Assembly (NCBI GenBank): GCA_022821545.1
Contig: JAJEDJ010000009.1
Span: forward strand, 62,001 to 126,000
Source: Caldilineaceae bacterium
GTDB taxonomy: Bacteria > Chloroflexota > Anaerolineae > Caldilineales > Caldilineaceae
Direction of reading: 5' to 3'
Length of the DNA stretch: 64,000 nt
Below, piece by piece: positions 27,217 through 35,681 of this stretch. The notes below the pieces were generated by a model. It ran no database searches, was not told the origin of the DNA, and saw nothing but the letters and a program-made list of their open reading frames with translations. Every line of letters begins with the position of its first letter. Position 1 is the stretch's first letter. Made by a program: the position numbers and the translations under genes.

Positions 27217-27804
27217 TCAGCTCTGTTCGCCGGAGACGCCCAGCTGCGGGGCGACCTCTTTCATGGCGTCGAGAACGCGCTGCACGTGCTCGTCAAAGGG
27301 TTCGCCCAGCTCTTCGATAAAGTGGAGATTCTCGGCGCGGTCGATGGCGGCGGTGAAGCGCTTATCCTTCCATTTCTTTTTGACGGATTTGAGTCTGACG
27401 CCGCGCAGGTCCTTGTCGGGGCGCACGTAGGCGCAGGCGAGGATCAGGCCGGTCAGCTCGTCACAGGCGAGGAGCGCCTTGTCGAGCCTGGACAGGCGCG
27501 GAACGCCGAGGAAGGTGGCGTGGGCCTCGACGGCGTGGATAAATTCCGGCGGGTAGTCCTGCTGGCGGAAGAGACGGAGCGCGGTACGGGGATGGCCGTT
27601 TTCCCGGTCGTCCATGTCGGGAAAGCGGTCGTAGTCCAGATCGTGGAGCAGACCTGTCAGTCCCCAGAGGTCCTCATCCTCGCCATAGTAACGAGCGTAG
27701 ACGCGCATGGCGGCTTCTACAGCCAGCATGTGGCGGCGCAGCCCCTCGTTTTCGACCCATTCATGCAACAGTTGTATCGCTTCGTTCCGGCTAGGCAGGG
27801 GCAT
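27217..27804 (-). CDS. HD-domain phosphohydrolase
   Basis: A 195-residue single-domain HD protein. The metal-binding residues are in LRRHMLAVEAAM, LTGLLHDLDYDRFPD (the HD pair) and ALLACDELTGLI. Such small HD proteins hydrolyse nucleotides or other phosphate esters. The gene overlaps the end of the upstream gene by 14 bases, so the two are translated together. The upstream partner has a caspase-like arrangement (see there). It converges with the molybdenum hydroxylase operon, with only 35 bases between them. Confidence 0.87.
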   Translation of the reverse strand: MPLPSRNEAIQLLHEWVENEGLRRHMLAVEAAMRVYARYYGEDEDLWGLTGLLHDLDYDRFPDMDDRENGHPRTALRLFRQQDYPPEFIHAVEAHATFLGVPRLSRLDKALLACDELTGLILACAYVRPDKDLRGVRLKSVKKKWKDKRFTAAIDRAENLHFIEELGEPFDEHVQRVLDAMKEVAPQLGVSGEQS

Positions 27805-28681
27805 AGCGGCTCCTCTGGTCTGGTGTGCGCAATTCGCCGTCCGTCGCGAGTTGGGGGCGTGCGGCGGCTTTCTGAGTTGAAGTAAATTGAGCGTTTCGGG
27901 TTTGGTCGGAAACCGAAGTTATTGTCACGTCGCGCCGGCCGTAAACGATCTGGCGGCTGCCGACGATGTTTGGATGTTCGCTGCCGTCGGCCCGGTCCTG
28001 CCAGAGGAGTTTGCCTATTGCGAGGGTGCGGCGGGCGCTGTAGCCGACAGCTTCACTGAAGGGGGAGCCGTTGAGCCATTTGCGCAGAAAGAGGCTGAGG
28101 CTAGGCTCCGGCAGCCAGTTGACGGCCTGGGCGCCGTTGACGGCTTGGGCCCCTAAAGCCAGCCACGTGGAGGCCAGGCTGGCGCCGTAGCAGTTGAGTC
28201 CGTAGACCATGCGCAGGTCGAGCAGGGAGGGATCCTCGATATAGCGGGCCAGCAGCCGGTCGAACGCGGCAGCGTCGACGAATTCCCGCCCCTTGTAACC
28301 GATCAGGCAGCGTTTCCGTCCATGCACGAGCAGAAGTTGATCGACGGTGTGGGTGGCGCTGACCTCGACAAGGGCGCCGGTCAGGTTGGCGGCGGTGGCG
28401 GCGTCATCTTCGAGGATGACGATGCGGTGGTAGCGACGGTAGGCGCCGAGGAGACGCAGCAGGAGCTTGGCGTATTCTTCGGTAACCCAGTCGATGATCG
28501 CCATCATCCATTGGGGCAGATTGACGCCGTGGACGTGGCCAACGTTTTCAAGGAAGACGACCAGCGCCAAGGGTCTGCCGTCAGTTGACGGGGCGGCGTC
28601 TTGAAGTTCTGAGGATGGCTTGGAGGCCCTGCGAAGGCAAGCTGCGGCAGCGGAATCCTTGAGCGACCGGGCAAGAGCCAT
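27791..28681 (-). CDS. Unrecognised protein with a caspase/CHAT-like His-Cys arrangement
   Basis: A 296-residue soluble protein with no confident family. Its middle part looks like a clan CD cysteine peptidase core: RIVILEDDAATAANLTGAL near residue 87, then TVDQLLLVHGRK with His120-Gly121 at the end of a hydrophobic strand, then LRMVYGLNCYGAS with Cys164 at the end of the next. The His-Cys distance of 44 is that seen in caspases. LGAQAVNGAQAVNWLPEPS follows and includes a six-residue duplication. The C-terminal 50 residues look disordered. It overlaps the HD hydrolase gene downstream. The peptidase idea is inference from pattern only. Confidence 0.6.
   Translation of the reverse strand: MALARSLKDSAAAACLRRASKPSSELQDAAPSTDGRPLALVVFLENVGHVHGVNLPQWMMAIIDWVTEEYAKLLLRLLGAYRRYHRIVILEDDAATAANLTGALVEVSATHTVDQLLLVHGRKRCLIGYKGREFVDAAAFDRLLARYIEDPSLLDLRMVYGLNCYGASLASTWLALGAQAVNGAQAVNWLPEPSLSLFLRKWLNGSPFSEAVGYSARRTLAIGKLLWQDRADGSEHPNIVGSRQIVYGRRDVTITSVSDQTRNAQFTSTQKAAARPQLATDGELRTPDQRSRYAPA
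28118..28153 (-). repeat. 18-bp in-frame tandem duplication
   Basis: Two adjacent 18-base units, GTTGACGGCCTGGGCGCC and GTTGACGGCTTGGGCCCC, differ at two positions and add the repeated residues GAQAVN to the protein encoded here. The differences are enough to show the duplication is not brand new, yet it is close to the proposed active-site strand. Confidence 0.8.
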
Positions 28682-28717
28682 AGGGCGTGCAATGTGACGC
28701 GGCGCGGGACAGGCCGC

Positions 28718-29017
28718 TCAGAATTGGAAGCGGCCGTTGGCATCAACGACCCGAACTTTGAAGTTTTCGACGAATGGTTCGAGGCCGGCGATCAGTTCCT
28801 GCCACTCGTCCGAGCTCAGGATGCGTGCGGCGTCTTCTTTGTCCTCAAGAACTCCGCCGCCGAGGATCTGGGGGGCTTCTCCCCAGAGAGTGTACCATGC
28901 GTCGGTAATACGCAGACCCAGTTGCGCGAGGCCGGGAGCAAGCGTCTGCACGACGTACCGTTGACAGTCCTCTTCATGCCCTTCCCGCATATCGTAACTC
29001 AGTAAGACTTTGACCAT
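28718..29017 (-). CDS. Small protein, probable dimeric alpha/beta-barrel (NIPSNAP/EthD-like) fold
   Basis: A 99-residue protein. The pattern KVLLSYDMREGHEEDCQRYVVQTLAPGLAQLGLRITDAWYTLWGEAPQI has a beta strand, a long helix and a second strand rich in aromatic residues, as in ferredoxin-like dimeric barrels that bind small molecules. ILSSDEWQELIAGLEPFVENFKVRVV closes the fold. No catalytic motif is apparent. It lies 36 bases upstream of the caspase-like gene and is probably the first gene of that minus-strand set. Confidence 0.7.
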   Translation of the reverse strand: MVKVLLSYDMREGHEEDCQRYVVQTLAPGLAQLGLRITDAWYTLWGEAPQILGGGVLEDKEDAARILSSDEWQELIAGLEPFVENFKVRVVDANGRFQF

Positions 29018-29252
29018 ACTATCGTCCTAGGGGGCTGGGGAATTGTCCCGCGGCAGAATGCCCGTTGCCAAGAGTCGGAAGAGCTGGGATCGGAACCAAC
29101 CGGAACCGGCCCGAAAATCAGGTTCTGTGGTTCAGTATAGCATAGAAAGACAGGACAGCGCATAGCCGGAGCGACCGGGGGAGGTTCTGCTGCGGGCCCT
29201 GGCTTGCGACTGGCGCTTGGCAGTGCGCCAGGGAATTGGGGCAAGGAAGGCG

Positions 29253-30566
29253 TCAATCGGTGGCCAGGGAGAGAACGGTATGCAGGCGCGTTTCAGCTTG
29301 GCGACGGAACTGTTCGACACTGATTGAACGGAAGAGCCAGACCGCCAGAAGCAGGCCGACGATTTCGAGGGAGAAGACGGCAGCGTACCCCATCAGCGGG
29401 TTGCCCGTCAGCAAGAAGAACAGATCCCATAGTATACCGCTAAAGACGTTGCCGATGGCCTGACCGGCGAAGTTGGCAATGCTCCAGGCGCCAATGTAGA
29501 GACCGGCGGCCTGGGGAAGGGTCATATCCAACATAAAACTAAGATTGCTAACGGTCATGAGGCCGCCGCCCAGCCCCAGCAGGAAGACGGAAGCGAGAAA
29601 CAGGTTGGACTGGCCGAGCAGTCCGGTGGCGATAATCGAGGCGAAGGCAACGGCGGCCACGAGGGCGCCGACGTTTGCGCCGGACTTTTTCCCATAGCGT
29701 CTTATAAACAGGATTCCGGCCAGCAGGGTAATAAAGAGGCCTGTTCCCCAGATCGATGTCAGACGGGAAGTAACTGAGACCGACATGCCCATAGCTTCGG
29801 CGCCGAATGGTTCGAGCAGTACGTCCTGGGCGTGGATGCTGATCAACACAATCATAAGATATACGAAGAAGCGGCGGGCCTGCGGGTTCTGCGCGAGCAG
29901 GCGCAACGCGAGTATGGGATCATCTGCGCTGTTGGCAGGCCGGTCGGTCCTGGCCGACGCGCGGGGCTCGATTCGGTAGCTGCCGATCAGGACAAAGATG
30001 ACGGATACCAGCCAAATCGCACCAAAGGCAGTGGTAAGTGTCTCCTTCGAAATGGCGGTGGACGTTGCCAACATGCGAGAGAGGCCCAGACTGGTAGCGA
30101 TAGTAGACGCGATCATCGCTGTCCACATGATACTGACCGCCCGACTCCGCCCGTTTTCATCGGCGAGTTCGGTGACGAGAGAAAGATAGCTAACCGAGGC
30201 GGCGTTAATGCCAGCTCCCCAGAGGCAGAAAACGATGGCAGCGGCCCAGAGGCCCATGACGAAGTTATTGTCCAGCAGATAGGCGACGTGGACTGTGAAG
30301 TAGCTGCCTGTGGCCGCGAGGAGCCCGCCGAGGAGAATCCAGGGCGTGCGGTGGTAACCGGCCGCCGGATGGCGGTCAGACCAGTTGCCCAGGAAAATCT
30401 GCAGAGGGGAAAGCAGGTAGGGCAAGGCAACCAGGACGGCCACCAGCGTCACCGGCATCTTCATGTCGGCGATCATGACGCGATTCAGCGTACTGGTAAC
30501 GGGAACGACGGTGATAGATACGCCCACATGCACGAGGGCGAGCTGGGTGAGAACGCGAGCATTCAT
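29253..30566 (-). CDS. PucC-family (BCD) major facilitator transporter
   Basis: A 437-residue membrane protein with about 12 hydrophobic segments. The pattern resembles the PucC / bacteriochlorophyll-delivery branch of the major facilitator superfamily: VGVSITVVPVTSTLNRVMIADMKMP at the first loop, LSPLQIFLGNWSDRHP, HRTPWILLGGLLAATG and LGLGGGLMTVSNLSFMLDMT. In phototrophs these proteins help assemble light-harvesting complexes. No other photosynthesis gene is in the window. The start at 30566 is the Met where family similarity begins; a longer frame to 30752 adds 62 residues partly made of a tandem repeat. Confidence 0.85.
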   Translation of the reverse strand: MNARVLTQLALVHVGVSITVVPVTSTLNRVMIADMKMPVTLVAVLVALPYLLSPLQIFLGNWSDRHPAAGYHRTPWILLGGLLAATGSYFTVHVAYLLDNNFVMGLWAAAIVFCLWGAGINAASVSYLSLVTELADENGRSRAVSIMWTAMIASTIATSLGLSRMLATSTAISKETLTTAFGAIWLVSVIFVLIGSYRIEPRASARTDRPANSADDPILALRLLAQNPQARRFFVYLMIVLISIHAQDVLLEPFGAEAMGMSVSVTSRLTSIWGTGLFITLLAGILFIRRYGKKSGANVGALVAAVAFASIIATGLLGQSNLFLASVFLLGLGGGLMTVSNLSFMLDMTLPQAAGLYIGAWSIANFAGQAIGNVFSGILWDLFFLLTGNPLMGYAAVFSLEIVGLLLAVWLFRSISVEQFRRQAETRLHTVLSLATD

Positions 30567-30642
30567 GGCTGAAGCGTACCATAGATTTCTTGAGAATTCC
30601 AAGATTCCGACATCGAAATGGACGTCCGAATTTGACTGATTG

Positions 30643-30666
30643 GGGCAGGGATTTGGGCAGGGATTT
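30643..30666. repeat. 12-bp tandem duplication in the leader of the PucC-like gene
   Basis: GGGCAGGGATTT occurs twice head to tail with no mismatch. It lies about 80 bases upstream of the chosen start of the transporter gene, on the divergent side facing the gene at 30787. Confidence 0.8.
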
Positions 30667-30786
30667 AGGCTCTGGCAAACGGAGCGTTCGGTTGACGGAG
30701 CGGGCGGGCGGGTGATAGACTCTTGCCCGTGATACTGAACTGCAACATACACGCTTCTTTTTGCGTATTCTTATTCAGGAGGGGTT

Positions 30787-31509
30787 GTGACTGTGGTAGC
30801 CACTGAAGGCGGGGCCCGACCGGTTCCCGGCGTCGATCTTGCGGGTAGCGTCCCTATTTTCGGCGGCCGTCCGGGCAGCCAGTTGGTTGACGGCGAATCG
30901 TTCACCGATTTCAGCCGGAAGCGGCTCATCTTTGGGGCGTTCACACGGCTTGGCGAGACGCATGTGTACCGGGTGGACTGCAAGGCGGGCGACCGCTTGC
31001 GGGCGCAGATGTTCGCGCCTGTTCTGCCCCGCGGCGGTTCGGTGGTACCGACTTTTGCAGTCGTTGCGCGGAGCCTGCCGTACAGTGCGGACACGGAGAA
31101 GTTGCCACTGGAGCTGCCCCAGGGCTACAGAGCGATTGTGGCGCCGCCGCCAAGCGAGCTTCTGCAGCCGGTTAAGGATGTACTGACGCGTGTACATTAC
31201 TACCCCGGTCCTCTCGTCGACACGCGTACCCTGGTGGGCGGGCGCTGCTATCTTGTCGTGTGGACGCCCCACAACCAGATGGGCAAATATGTAGTCTCGA
31301 TCGGCCATCGCTGGCATGTGCGGTGGAGCTATTGGGCGCAGCTGCCACTGTATTGGTGGCGGATACGGGGCTGGTTCGGTTTAAGCCGGGCGGCTGCGCT
31401 CTATGTGCTGGCCGGGGCGGTGCTGATCGCGCTGGCGGTCGCTGCGATTTTGCGGCGCGGGGGCGCCCGGCGGCGTGCGCGGAGAGAGGGGGCAGGCGGG
31501 GCCCACTGA
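30787..31509 (+). CDS. Unrecognised protein with C-terminal membrane anchor
   Basis: A 240-residue protein of unknown function. AGGAGG stands four bases before GTG 30787 and ten before GTG 30793, so either may be the start. The body is soluble and beta-rich (RLIFGAFTRLGETHVYRVDCKAGDRLRAQMFAPVLPRGG), a little like pre-peptidase C-terminal beta domains. A single membrane segment (AALYVLAGAVLIALAVAAIL, about residues 203-222) is followed by a strongly basic tail, so the protein is probably anchored with its C-terminus in the cytoplasm. No signal peptide is visible. It sits 125 bases upstream of the ArsA-like gene. Confidence 0.7.
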   Translation: MTVVATEGGARPVPGVDLAGSVPIFGGRPGSQLVDGESFTDFSRKRLIFGAFTRLGETHVYRVDCKAGDRLRAQMFAPVLPRGGSVVPTFAVVARSLPYSADTEKLPLELPQGYRAIVAPPPSELLQPVKDVLTRVHYYPGPLVDTRTLVGGRCYLVVWTPHNQMGKYVVSIGHRWHVRWSYWAQLPLYWWRIRGWFGLSRAAALYVLAGAVLIALAVAAILRRGGARRRARREGAGGAH

Positions 31510-31634
31510 GAATTGCCAGAAACGTCAAAGCGGGCGGCGGCCAGAATGGACAGTTGGGCGGGCGGATCTGACCTCTGCGACGGCAGGAGAATCAGATTCC
31601 CCGTTATTGTCCCGTTATTGTGTAGTGGCGAGAG

Positions 31635-32882
31635 GTGGAAACAGTGCGCATCCTTCTGTACTTGGGCAAGGGGGGCGTAGGCAAGACGACGACGGCGGCC
31701 GCGACGGCGTTGCGCTGCGCGCAGATGGGCTACCGTACGCTGGTGGTGAGCACGGACATCGCACACAGTCTGGCAGACAGCCTGGACCGGCCGCTGCAAA
31801 ACGAACCAACGGAGATAGCGGATAATCTGTTTGCGCAGGAAATCAACGTCCTGGACGAGGTACGGAAGAACTGGGGCGCGTTGCAGGGCTACATGGGCAA
31901 GATCTTGCGTAAGGAGGGCATGAGCAAGACGGTTGCCGAAGAGATGGCGATAGTTCCGGGCATGGAGGAGATCTTCAGCCTTATACAGATTCACCGCAAC
32001 GCGGCGACGCGTGAGTTTGACCGGGTGATCGTGGATGCAGCGCCGACGGGGGAGTCGATGCGGTTGCTGGCGATGCCGGAGAGCTTCCAGTGGTATGTCG
32101 AACGCTTTTTCGGTTGGGGGGAGACGGCGATGCGCCTGACCGGCGGGCTTTTGCGGCGGCTGATGCCGGAACAGGACGCGCTGGCCTCCCTGCCCAAGCT
32201 GGTGGATGATGTAAAGGAGTTGCAGGAGGTACTGAGCGACCCTCAGACCACCAGTTACCGGGTTGTGGTCAATCCTGAAAAGATGGTGATCAAGGAGGGC
32301 GCCCGGGCCGTAACCTATCTGTCCCTTTACGGATGTCCAGTGGATGCGGTAGTGGTGAACCGGATCCTGCCGGGGGTGCGAGCGCATGGGAGTGACGGGG
32401 GCGCGGCGGACGACGAGGGGGGCCGGCGAGCCGGTGAAGGAGCCGTTCTTGCGCCAAGCAGCGATCCGTATCTGCGCCAACTTCAGATGCAACAGACCCG
32501 CTACCTGGCTGAAATCGAGCGGGATTTCTACCCGCTGCCGATTCTGTACAGTGGCTGGCGCAGCGAAGAGGTGGTCGGCTTTGGTCCGTTGCGGTCGTTA
32601 GCGGATGAACTGTACGGTCAACGGGACCCGGGCGACGTTATGTTCGTTGGTCGGGCTCAGGAGATTGAGGAGCAGGGCAACGACTTCATCCTCAAACTGC
32701 CTTTGCCCCACATTGAATTGGACAAGATCCGTCTGACGAAACGAGGCGACGAACTTTTCATCTCAATCGGCAATTTTAAGCGGGAGTTTCTGCTGCCAGC
32801 GGTCCTGGCGCAACGGGACGCCAGCGGCGCCGTCTTTGCCGGGGGGATTCTGAGCATCCGTTTTCCCTGTAGCAGCCAGTGA
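31635..32882 (+). CDS. ArsA/GET3-family ATPase with small-heat-shock-like C-terminal domain
   Basis: A 415-residue ATPase. The deviant Walker A is [17 protein letters not shown] (about residues 10-26), switch I is [13 protein letters not shown] and switch II is [20 protein letters not shown]. This is one ArsA half, not a duplicated arsenite pump subunit. The last 90 residues ([39 protein letters not shown]) form an alpha-crystallin/HSP20-like beta sandwich, as in the bacterial ArsA-HSP20 subfamily. No arsenic genes are nearby. A chaperone or targeting role is more likely than arsenite transport. Start GTG 31635. Confidence 0.9.
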   Translation: METVRILLYLGKGGVGKTTTAAATALRCAQMGYRTLVVSTDIAHSLADSLDRPLQNEPTEIADNLFAQEINVLDEVRKNWGALQGYMGKILRKEGMSKTVAEEMAIVPGMEEIFSLIQIHRNAATREFDRVIVDAAPTGESMRLLAMPESFQWYVERFFGWGETAMRLTGGLLRRLMPEQDALASLPKLVDDVKELQEVLSDPQTTSYRVVVNPEKMVIKEGARAVTYLSLYGCPVDAVVVNRILPGVRAHGSDGGAADDEGGRRAGEGAVLAPSSDPYLRQLQMQQTRYLAEIERDFYPLPILYSGWRSEEVVGFGPLRSLADELYGQRDPGDVMFVGRAQEIEEQGNDFILKLPLPHIELDKIRLTKRGDELFISIGNFKREFLLPAVLAQRDASGAVFAGGILSIRFPCSSQ

Positions 32883-32952
32883 TTCAGTTGCCGGTTGCCA
32901 GCGTGCGGGCACAGCGTACGGGCACAGTTCGGCAGCCACGGGACCTTGACGA

Positions 32953-33588
32953 ATGGGACTGGGAAATCTTCTGATACGATGCGTGGGCATGACTGTCGGC
33001 GCGCAGGTCGGTACGCGTATCGCGCACCGCATGAGGCCCCGCCCGTTTCCTGCGCCGCTGCGGGAGCTGCTCGACCATCCGGTGCGGATGCGGTATCGCG
33101 ACCCTGTGTCTACGCTGGGCCCGTTTGGCATTGGTCCCGGCGAGACGGTGCTGGATTTGGGGTGCGGCACAGGCACATTTACTGTCGAGATGGCGCGGCA
33201 GGTAGGCAGCGAAGGGCGCGTGCATGCGGTGGATATTCAGGCGTCGATGGTTGACGCGGCGCGGGCGAAGGTGGAGAGCGCCGGCTTTGCCTCACGCGTC
33301 AGTTTCCATCATTGCGGCGCGTACCGCCTGCCGCTGGAGAGGGACAGTGTGGACGTTGTGGTTGCCATCGCTTCGCTCTCCGAGATGCCGCAGCCGCTTT
33401 TTGCCCTGGAAGAGCTACGACGGGTCCTGAAGGCGGGCGGGCGTCTGGCGGTCAGTGAAGAGATGCCTCACACGGGATATGCACTGCCGAGAACGGTACG
33501 GCGCTGGCTGCAGGAGGTGGGTTTTCGCTACGGCGGGGTGCGGGGCACTCCTTTGTGCTACAGCCTGCTCTATTTCAAGGACGAATAG
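32953..33588 (+). CDS. Class I SAM-dependent methyltransferase
   Basis: A 211-residue enzyme with a complete Rossmann methyltransferase core: VLDLGCGTGTFTVEMARQVG near residue 67, VHAVDIQASMVDAARAKV, and an LEELRRVLKAGGRLAVSEEM strand late in the domain, as in UbiE/methyltransferase 11 proteins. The N-terminal 50 residues are basic, with HRMRPRPFPAPLRELLDHPVRMRYRDP before the core. The substrate is unknown. Three 16-bp repeats lie directly after its stop. Confidence 0.85.
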   Translation: MGLGNLLIRCVGMTVGAQVGTRIAHRMRPRPFPAPLRELLDHPVRMRYRDPVSTLGPFGIGPGETVLDLGCGTGTFTVEMARQVGSEGRVHAVDIQASMVDAARAKVESAGFASRVSFHHCGAYRLPLERDSVDVVVAIASLSEMPQPLFALEELRRVLKAGGRLAVSEEMPHTGYALPRTVRRWLQEVGFRYGGVRGTPLCYSLLYFKDE

Positions 33589-33599
33589 CCGCGGCAGCG

Positions 33600-33647
33600 C
33601 AGTGTCATTGGAACACAGTGTCACTGAAACACAGTGTCATTGGAACA
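33600..33647. repeat. Three tandem 16-bp repeats upstream of truD
   Basis: CAGTGTCATTGGAACA, CAGTGTCACTGAAACA and CAGTGTCATTGGAACA follow each other without gaps. Copies 1 and 3 are identical; copy 2 differs at two positions. Each unit has GTGT near one end, and across the unit junction ACAC, giving a partial dyad. The array ends 27 bases before an extended -10 box and may be a cluster of regulator sites. Confidence 0.85.
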
Positions 33648-33674
33648 TTGCTTCCCAAGCGGTGCGTTCCGATC

Positions 33675-33683
33675 TGCTATAAT
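33675..33683 (+). promoter_or_regulatory. Extended -10 promoter for truD
   Basis: TGCTATAAT is a perfect extended -10 element. No -35 hexamer is seen at the right distance, as is common for this type. Transcription would begin near 33690, about 25 bases before the GTG start of truD. Confidence 0.6.
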
Positions 33684-33714
33684 CTCCTGAGAGGACGCAA
33701 AGAGGCCCACGGAC

Positions 33715-34824
33715 GTGGAACTGGATTTGAGACTGCCTTACTGTACGGAGGGACTGCCGGGGCTCGGCGGACAGTTGCGGGCCGCGCCCGATGCCTTTGT
33801 GGTTGAGGAAATTCCGCTATACGAAGCTAGTGGCGCGGGCCAGCATCTATACGTCAACATAACGAAAGAGGAATTGACGACACGAGAAGTGCAGCGGGGG
33901 CTGGCCGAGGCGTTCGACCTACCGTACAGGGCGGTCGGTTTTGCGGGCATGAAGGACAAATTTGCGAGGGCGACGCAGACGTTCAGTCTGTTGGTCGGCC
34001 ACGTAGACGACGACTTTCTGAAGGCGGCGCCGGCGCGCATCGGGTCGAAGACGCCGGTGACGGTGAACTGGGTCCGCCTGCATCGCAACAAGCTCAAGAA
34101 AGGGCACCTGCTGGGCAACCGCTTTGCGATCACGGTTACGCGACCATCTGTCGAAGGCGAGGAGGCGGCGGCGCGGGCGGCGGCCATCGCGGAGCAGGTG
34201 CGGAACTGCGGGCTTCCCAACTATTACGGCCCGCAGCGCCTGGGGCAGAACGGCGGGAATGTGCGGCGCGGATGGGAATTGCTCCAGGGTAACAAGAGAA
34301 TGGCCAACCGCTGGTTGCGCAGTCTCCTGCTTGCGAGTGTGCAAAGCTATCTGTGCAACCGTTACCTGGCTCTGCGGCAGCAACAAGGCAGGTTCACTAC
34401 GCTGCTGACAGGAGACATCGCCAAAAAGCACGCTACCGGCGGTCTCTTCGTTGTCGCTGATCAGGCGGCGGAGCAGGGCCGTTTCGAAGAGAAGGAGATC
34501 AGCTTTACGGCGCCGATCTATGGCCCAAAGATGTGGGAGGCGGAGGCGGAAGCGGGTGAACTGGAGCAGGTGATCCTGGCAGAGAGCGGCCTGGATATGG
34601 GCTCGTTAGCCAGGGCGAAGATGATGGGTACGCGGCGGCTGGGTAGAATTCTTCTCAACGATCTGTCGGTTACGCAGAAGGGGACGGACATCGTTGTGGC
34701 GTTTTCGTTGCCGAAAGGGGCGTTTGCCACAACGGTGCTGCGAGAGTTCATGAAAGTATCTGATGACCTGCTGGCCCAGACGGCAGCGGACGACGGCGAC
34801 ATTGATAAGGATGGCGGGACTTAA
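33715..34824 (+). CDS. truD: tRNA pseudouridine(13) synthase TruD
   Basis: A 369-residue pseudouridine synthase that modifies U13 of tRNA. The catalytic Asp is in FAGMKDKFARATQTFSL (about residue 81). The family motifs RLHRNKLKKGHLLGNRFAITV, CGLPNYYGPQRLGQNGGNVRRGWELL and FSLPKGAFATTVLREFMK follow, with the TRUD insertion domain between. Length is normal for the family. Start GTG 33715 has AGAGG nine bases upstream. The LON-domain gene follows closely. Confidence 0.94.
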   Translation: MELDLRLPYCTEGLPGLGGQLRAAPDAFVVEEIPLYEASGAGQHLYVNITKEELTTREVQRGLAEAFDLPYRAVGFAGMKDKFARATQTFSLLVGHVDDDFLKAAPARIGSKTPVTVNWVRLHRNKLKKGHLLGNRFAITVTRPSVEGEEAAARAAAIAEQVRNCGLPNYYGPQRLGQNGGNVRRGWELLQGNKRMANRWLRSLLLASVQSYLCNRYLALRQQQGRFTTLLTGDIAKKHATGGLFVVADQAAEQGRFEEKEISFTAPIYGPKMWEAEAEAGELEQVILAESGLDMGSLARAKMMGTRRLGRILLNDLSVTQKGTDIVVAFSLPKGAFATTVLREFMKVSDDLLAQTAADDGDIDKDGGT

Positions 34825-34887
34825 ACGGTGCATGACGAAAAGCCCATAAGCGACTACGAATTCTCCCTTAGGCAACGGAGTACCAAC

Positions 34888-35553
34888 ATGGAAATGCCGC
34901 TTTTCCCTCTGAATGTTGTGCTTTTCCCGGGTATGGCGCTGCCTCTGCATATCTTTGAGCCCCGCTACCGTGAGATGATCAACCGCTGCCTGGACGAGAA
35001 CCTGGCGTTCGGGGTCGTGTTGATCAAGGAAGGCCCGGAGGTAGGGGGCGATGCGGAGCCGCACCGGGTGGGGACGGCTGCGCGAATCGTAAAGGTGGAC
35101 CGTCAGCCGGACGGAAGGATGAACATCCAGGTTGTGGGCACACGTCGATTTCGGATCGAGGCGCTGAACCGCGATCTTCCCTATCTTACGGGACGTGTGC
35201 GACATTTTCCGGTAACCGACGGGGATACGAAACTGGCGGTCGAGCGCGCTCACAAGGTTCGCCCCAAGATCACGCGCTACGTTGAACTGTTGACGAAGGC
35301 TACGGGCGTACAGCTGAAACTGGACCGTCTGCCGGAGGATGCCACCAGCCTGGCGTTTCTCACGGCAATCACTTTGCAGGCGCCCCCCGAAGACAAGCAC
35401 CGCATGCTGGCGCTGCCGGGGGTGCCGCAGCTACTGGAGCTGGGCAACTACTATCTGGGGCGCGAACTTCAGCTGCTTGACCATATGATCAGAAGTCAAG
35501 AAGCGCTGCCGGCAATGACCATTGGCCCGACAGGGCAGTTGTTTGCCAATTGA
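34888..35553 (+). CDS. LON N-terminal (substrate-binding) domain protein
   Basis: A 221-residue stand-alone LON substrate-binding domain with no ATPase or protease part. The family start MEMPLFPLNVVLFPGMALPLHIFEPRYREMI is intact, followed by FGVVLIKEG, the beta strand MNIQVVGTRRFRIEAL, and the helical half with LGNYYLGRELQLLDHM. Its cellular task is unknown; such proteins may present substrates to Lon. ATG 34888 is preferred because ACGGAG lies seven bases upstream; the frame also opens at GTG 34828, four bases after truD. Confidence 0.88.
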   Translation: MEMPLFPLNVVLFPGMALPLHIFEPRYREMINRCLDENLAFGVVLIKEGPEVGGDAEPHRVGTAARIVKVDRQPDGRMNIQVVGTRRFRIEALNRDLPYLTGRVRHFPVTDGDTKLAVERAHKVRPKITRYVELLTKATGVQLKLDRLPEDATSLAFLTAITLQAPPEDKHRMLALPGVPQLLELGNYYLGRELQLLDHMIRSQEALPAMTIGPTGQLFAN

Positions 35554-35560
35554 GAATGTG

Positions 35561-35600
35561 ACCGGCCCGGCTGGCTGCTGCCGACGGTCGGGCCGGTTTT
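35561..35600 (+). terminator. Intrinsic terminator after the truD-LON pair
   Basis: ACCGGCCCG (35561-35569) and CGGGCCGGT (35589-35597) form a nine-pair GC-rich stem, and the 3' arm runs into TTTT. It begins seven bases after the stop codon at 35553. Confidence 0.8.
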
Positions 35601-35681
35601 CCCCGGGCAATCACAGTAGATCATTCCCAAGAGTATACAAATCAGAGACGCCTTTGCAGCCAGCCGCGAAAGGACAGATGT

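Noticed and set aside
29832..30572. A 246-codon plus-strand frame opposite the PucC-like gene.
   Set aside because: Hydrophilic, Gly/Arg-rich shadow; the minus strand shows a regular pattern of membrane segments.
30584..30604. Inverted TCTTG / CAAGA pair in the leader of the PucC-like gene as an operator.
   Set aside because: Five-base arms are expected by chance and no promoter element lies beside them.
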